Shown: positions 5,413 through 6,234 of the stretch, in pieces
Numbering within the stretch: position 1 is the stretch's first letter
Layout of the letters: every line of letters begins with the position of its first letter
Made by a program: the position numbers and the translations under genes
The notes under the pieces: generated by a model
What the model was told of the DNA's origin: nothing
Databases searched by the model: none
What the model saw: the letters and a program-made list of their open reading frames with translations, nothing else
NCBI GenBank assembly: GCA_902796525.1
Contig: CADBPB010000232.1
Coordinates: 1 to 6,234, forward strand
Reading direction: 5' to 3'
Origin: an uncultured Erysipelotrichaceae bacterium
Lineage (GTDB): Bacteria > Bacillota_I > Bacilli_A > Erysipelotrichales > Erysipelotrichaceae
Length of the DNA: 6,234 nt

Positions 5413-6170
5413 CTTGTCTTCTCCTTGGCGATCTTCATGCCGTAGAAGTTCGTATCCGACTGCGGAAACGAAGTCCTGGTATGATTCATTCTCTGTTCGA
5501 TATGATGGAAGACGAAACTGGAAAGCGTCGTCATCAGAAGATAGATCATCGCCGTCACGAAATAGGTTTCCGTGAAACGGTAGGTGGTTCCTGCCACGGA
5601 ATTGGATTGAAACATCAGTTCGGTGATCGATATGATCATCAGTACGGAACTGTCCTTGATATTGACGATGAACTCGTTGCAGATGGCAGGGAAAGCGTTA
5701 CGGATGGCTTGCGGAAGGATGATATCCATCATCGTCTGTATCGACGACATGCCTAAGGAACGGGCCGCTTCATTCTGTCCGGGATCCACGGATTGGATGC
5801 CGGAACGGATGATTTCGGACATGTATGCTCCGGTATTGATGGAGATCACGAAGACTGCCGCGATCATCTTATCCCAGCGGATGATATTGGTATAGACCAT
5901 ATAGTAGATGAATACGGCCTGGACCATCATAGGCGTTCCCCGGAAGAATTCGATATAGATCTTCAATAGCGCATCAATCGCGTTCTTGAGGCATTTCTTT
6001 CCTTTGGAAGCGGTCTTATCCAAACGGATGGCGCGGAAACCGCCCACCAGCAAGCCGATCGCCAGACCGATCAGCGTTCCGCTCAGCGATACGATCAGCG
6101 TGGTTCTGATGCCCAGAAGGAAACTGGGATAGTATCTGACCAGGATCCTGATACAGTTTTCCAGCGACAT
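5409..6170 (-). CDS. Polar amino acid ABC transporter permease (HisM/GlnP/TcyB family)
   Basis: 253 residues. Membrane helices are seen at about 17-43, 80-95, 101-118, 160-185 and 203-222. Family hallmarks are the N-terminal segment LLGIRTTLIVSLSGTLIG, FFRGTPMMVQ (75-84), INTGAYMSEIIRSGI (111-125) and the EAA loop EAARSLGMS...ILPQA (134-155; Glu134, Gly140), which docks on the ATPase. It should form the membrane channel of a polar amino acid importer, as a homodimer or with a second permease not seen here. The tail after the last helix (about 30 residues, polar) is somewhat longer than usual. GAGGA lies five bases before the ATG and overlaps the end of the preceding gene. The frame stays open upstream to the window edge, but no start codon occurs there and the sequence does not look like a permease N-terminus, so the ATG at 6170 is chosen. 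Confidence 0.95.
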   Translation of the reverse strand: MSLENCIRILVRYYPSFLLGIRTTLIVSLSGTLIGLAIGLLVGGFRAIRLDKTASKGKKCLKNAIDALLKIYIEFFRGTPMMVQAVFIYYMVYTNIIRWDKMIAAVFVISINTGAYMSEIIRSGIQSVDPGQNEAARSLGMSSIQTMMDIILPQAIRNAFPAICNEFIVNIKDSSVLMIISITELMFQSNSVAGTTYRFTETYFVTAMIYLLMTTLSSFVFHHIEQRMNHTRTSFPQSDTNFYGMKIAKEKTR

Positions 6171-6171
6171 T

Positions 6172-6234
6172 CTATTCCTCGGATGCCGGCTGTCTGCCGA
6201 TCGCGTCTTCCATGATCTGCAGCCGCTGTTCCTC
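6172..6234 (-). CDS. Partial CDS: last 20 codons of the gene upstream of the permease, possibly the substrate-binding protein
   Basis: On the minus strand, the frame entering at 6234 reads EEQRLQIMEDAIGRQPASEE and stops at TAG 6174-6172, one base before the permease ATG. The permease SD (GAGGA, 6180-6176) lies in its last codons, a typical operon junction. Amino acid ABC operons often have the substrate-binding protein gene first, so that is the likeliest product, but 20 residues do not prove it. The other two frames are also open over this short stretch; this one is favoured because it ends exactly at the junction. Confidence 0.5.
   Translation of the reverse strand, partial: EEQRLQIMEDAIGRQPASEE

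Noticed and set aside
4651..5445. A 264-codon open frame on the plus strand opposite the ABC ATPase gene
   Set aside because: It is the reverse of a gene with every ATPase motif intact, and its ATG directly follows a strong terminator with no SD. Shadow frame.

Overview
The window looks like chromosomal DNA from a low-to-moderate GC Firmicute (Bacillota). Gene starts carry strong AGGAGG-type ribosome binding sites, promoters are SigA-like, lipoproteins have an L-x-S/A-C lipobox, and genes are tightly packed. The protein styles (a gut-Firmicute lipoprotein, a VanY-type carboxypeptidase lipoprotein, a BAAT-C hydrolase) would suit an Erysipelotrichia- or Clostridia-like gut or oral organism. That placement is inference from memory. 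I see no tRNA, rRNA, CRISPR array, insertion sequence or phage gene, and no intergenic gap reaches 300 bases.

Plus strand, 1-273: the last 90 codons of an acyl-CoA thioester hydrolase/BAAT C-terminal-type alpha/beta hydrolase. The 177 bases that follow (274-450) hold a promoter with a consensus -35 box, a long imperfect hairpin ending in six T, and a strong Shine-Dalgarno (SD) sequence. A seven-base stretch of the hairpin is perfectly complementary to the SD, so this leader could be an attenuator or RNA switch. It is the most unusual element here.

Plus strand, 451-2930: an envelope cluster. It holds a very acidic lipoprotein with an InlB B-repeat-like C-terminus, a lipoprotein D-Ala-D-Ala carboxypeptidase (VanY family) with an extra C-terminal domain, and, 15 bases later, a PrsW-family intramembrane metalloprotease. 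A second promoter lies before the carboxypeptidase gene. A terminator follows prsW and overlaps the next promoter.

Plus strand, 2994-4623: a two-gene unit of a CorA-family divalent cation channel and an unrecognised seven-helix membrane protein, closed by a good intrinsic terminator that can work in both directions.

Minus strand, 6234-4684: a convergent polar amino acid ABC importer operon. It has the last 20 codons of an upstream gene (possibly the substrate-binding protein), the permease and the ATPase; the last two overlap by ATGA.

Most of the window is ordinary housekeeping and envelope gene content. I do not see a clear new defence or mobile system. The best leads are the leader at 289-441, the lipoprotein/carboxypeptidase/PrsW grouping, and the unknown seven-helix protein next to corA.
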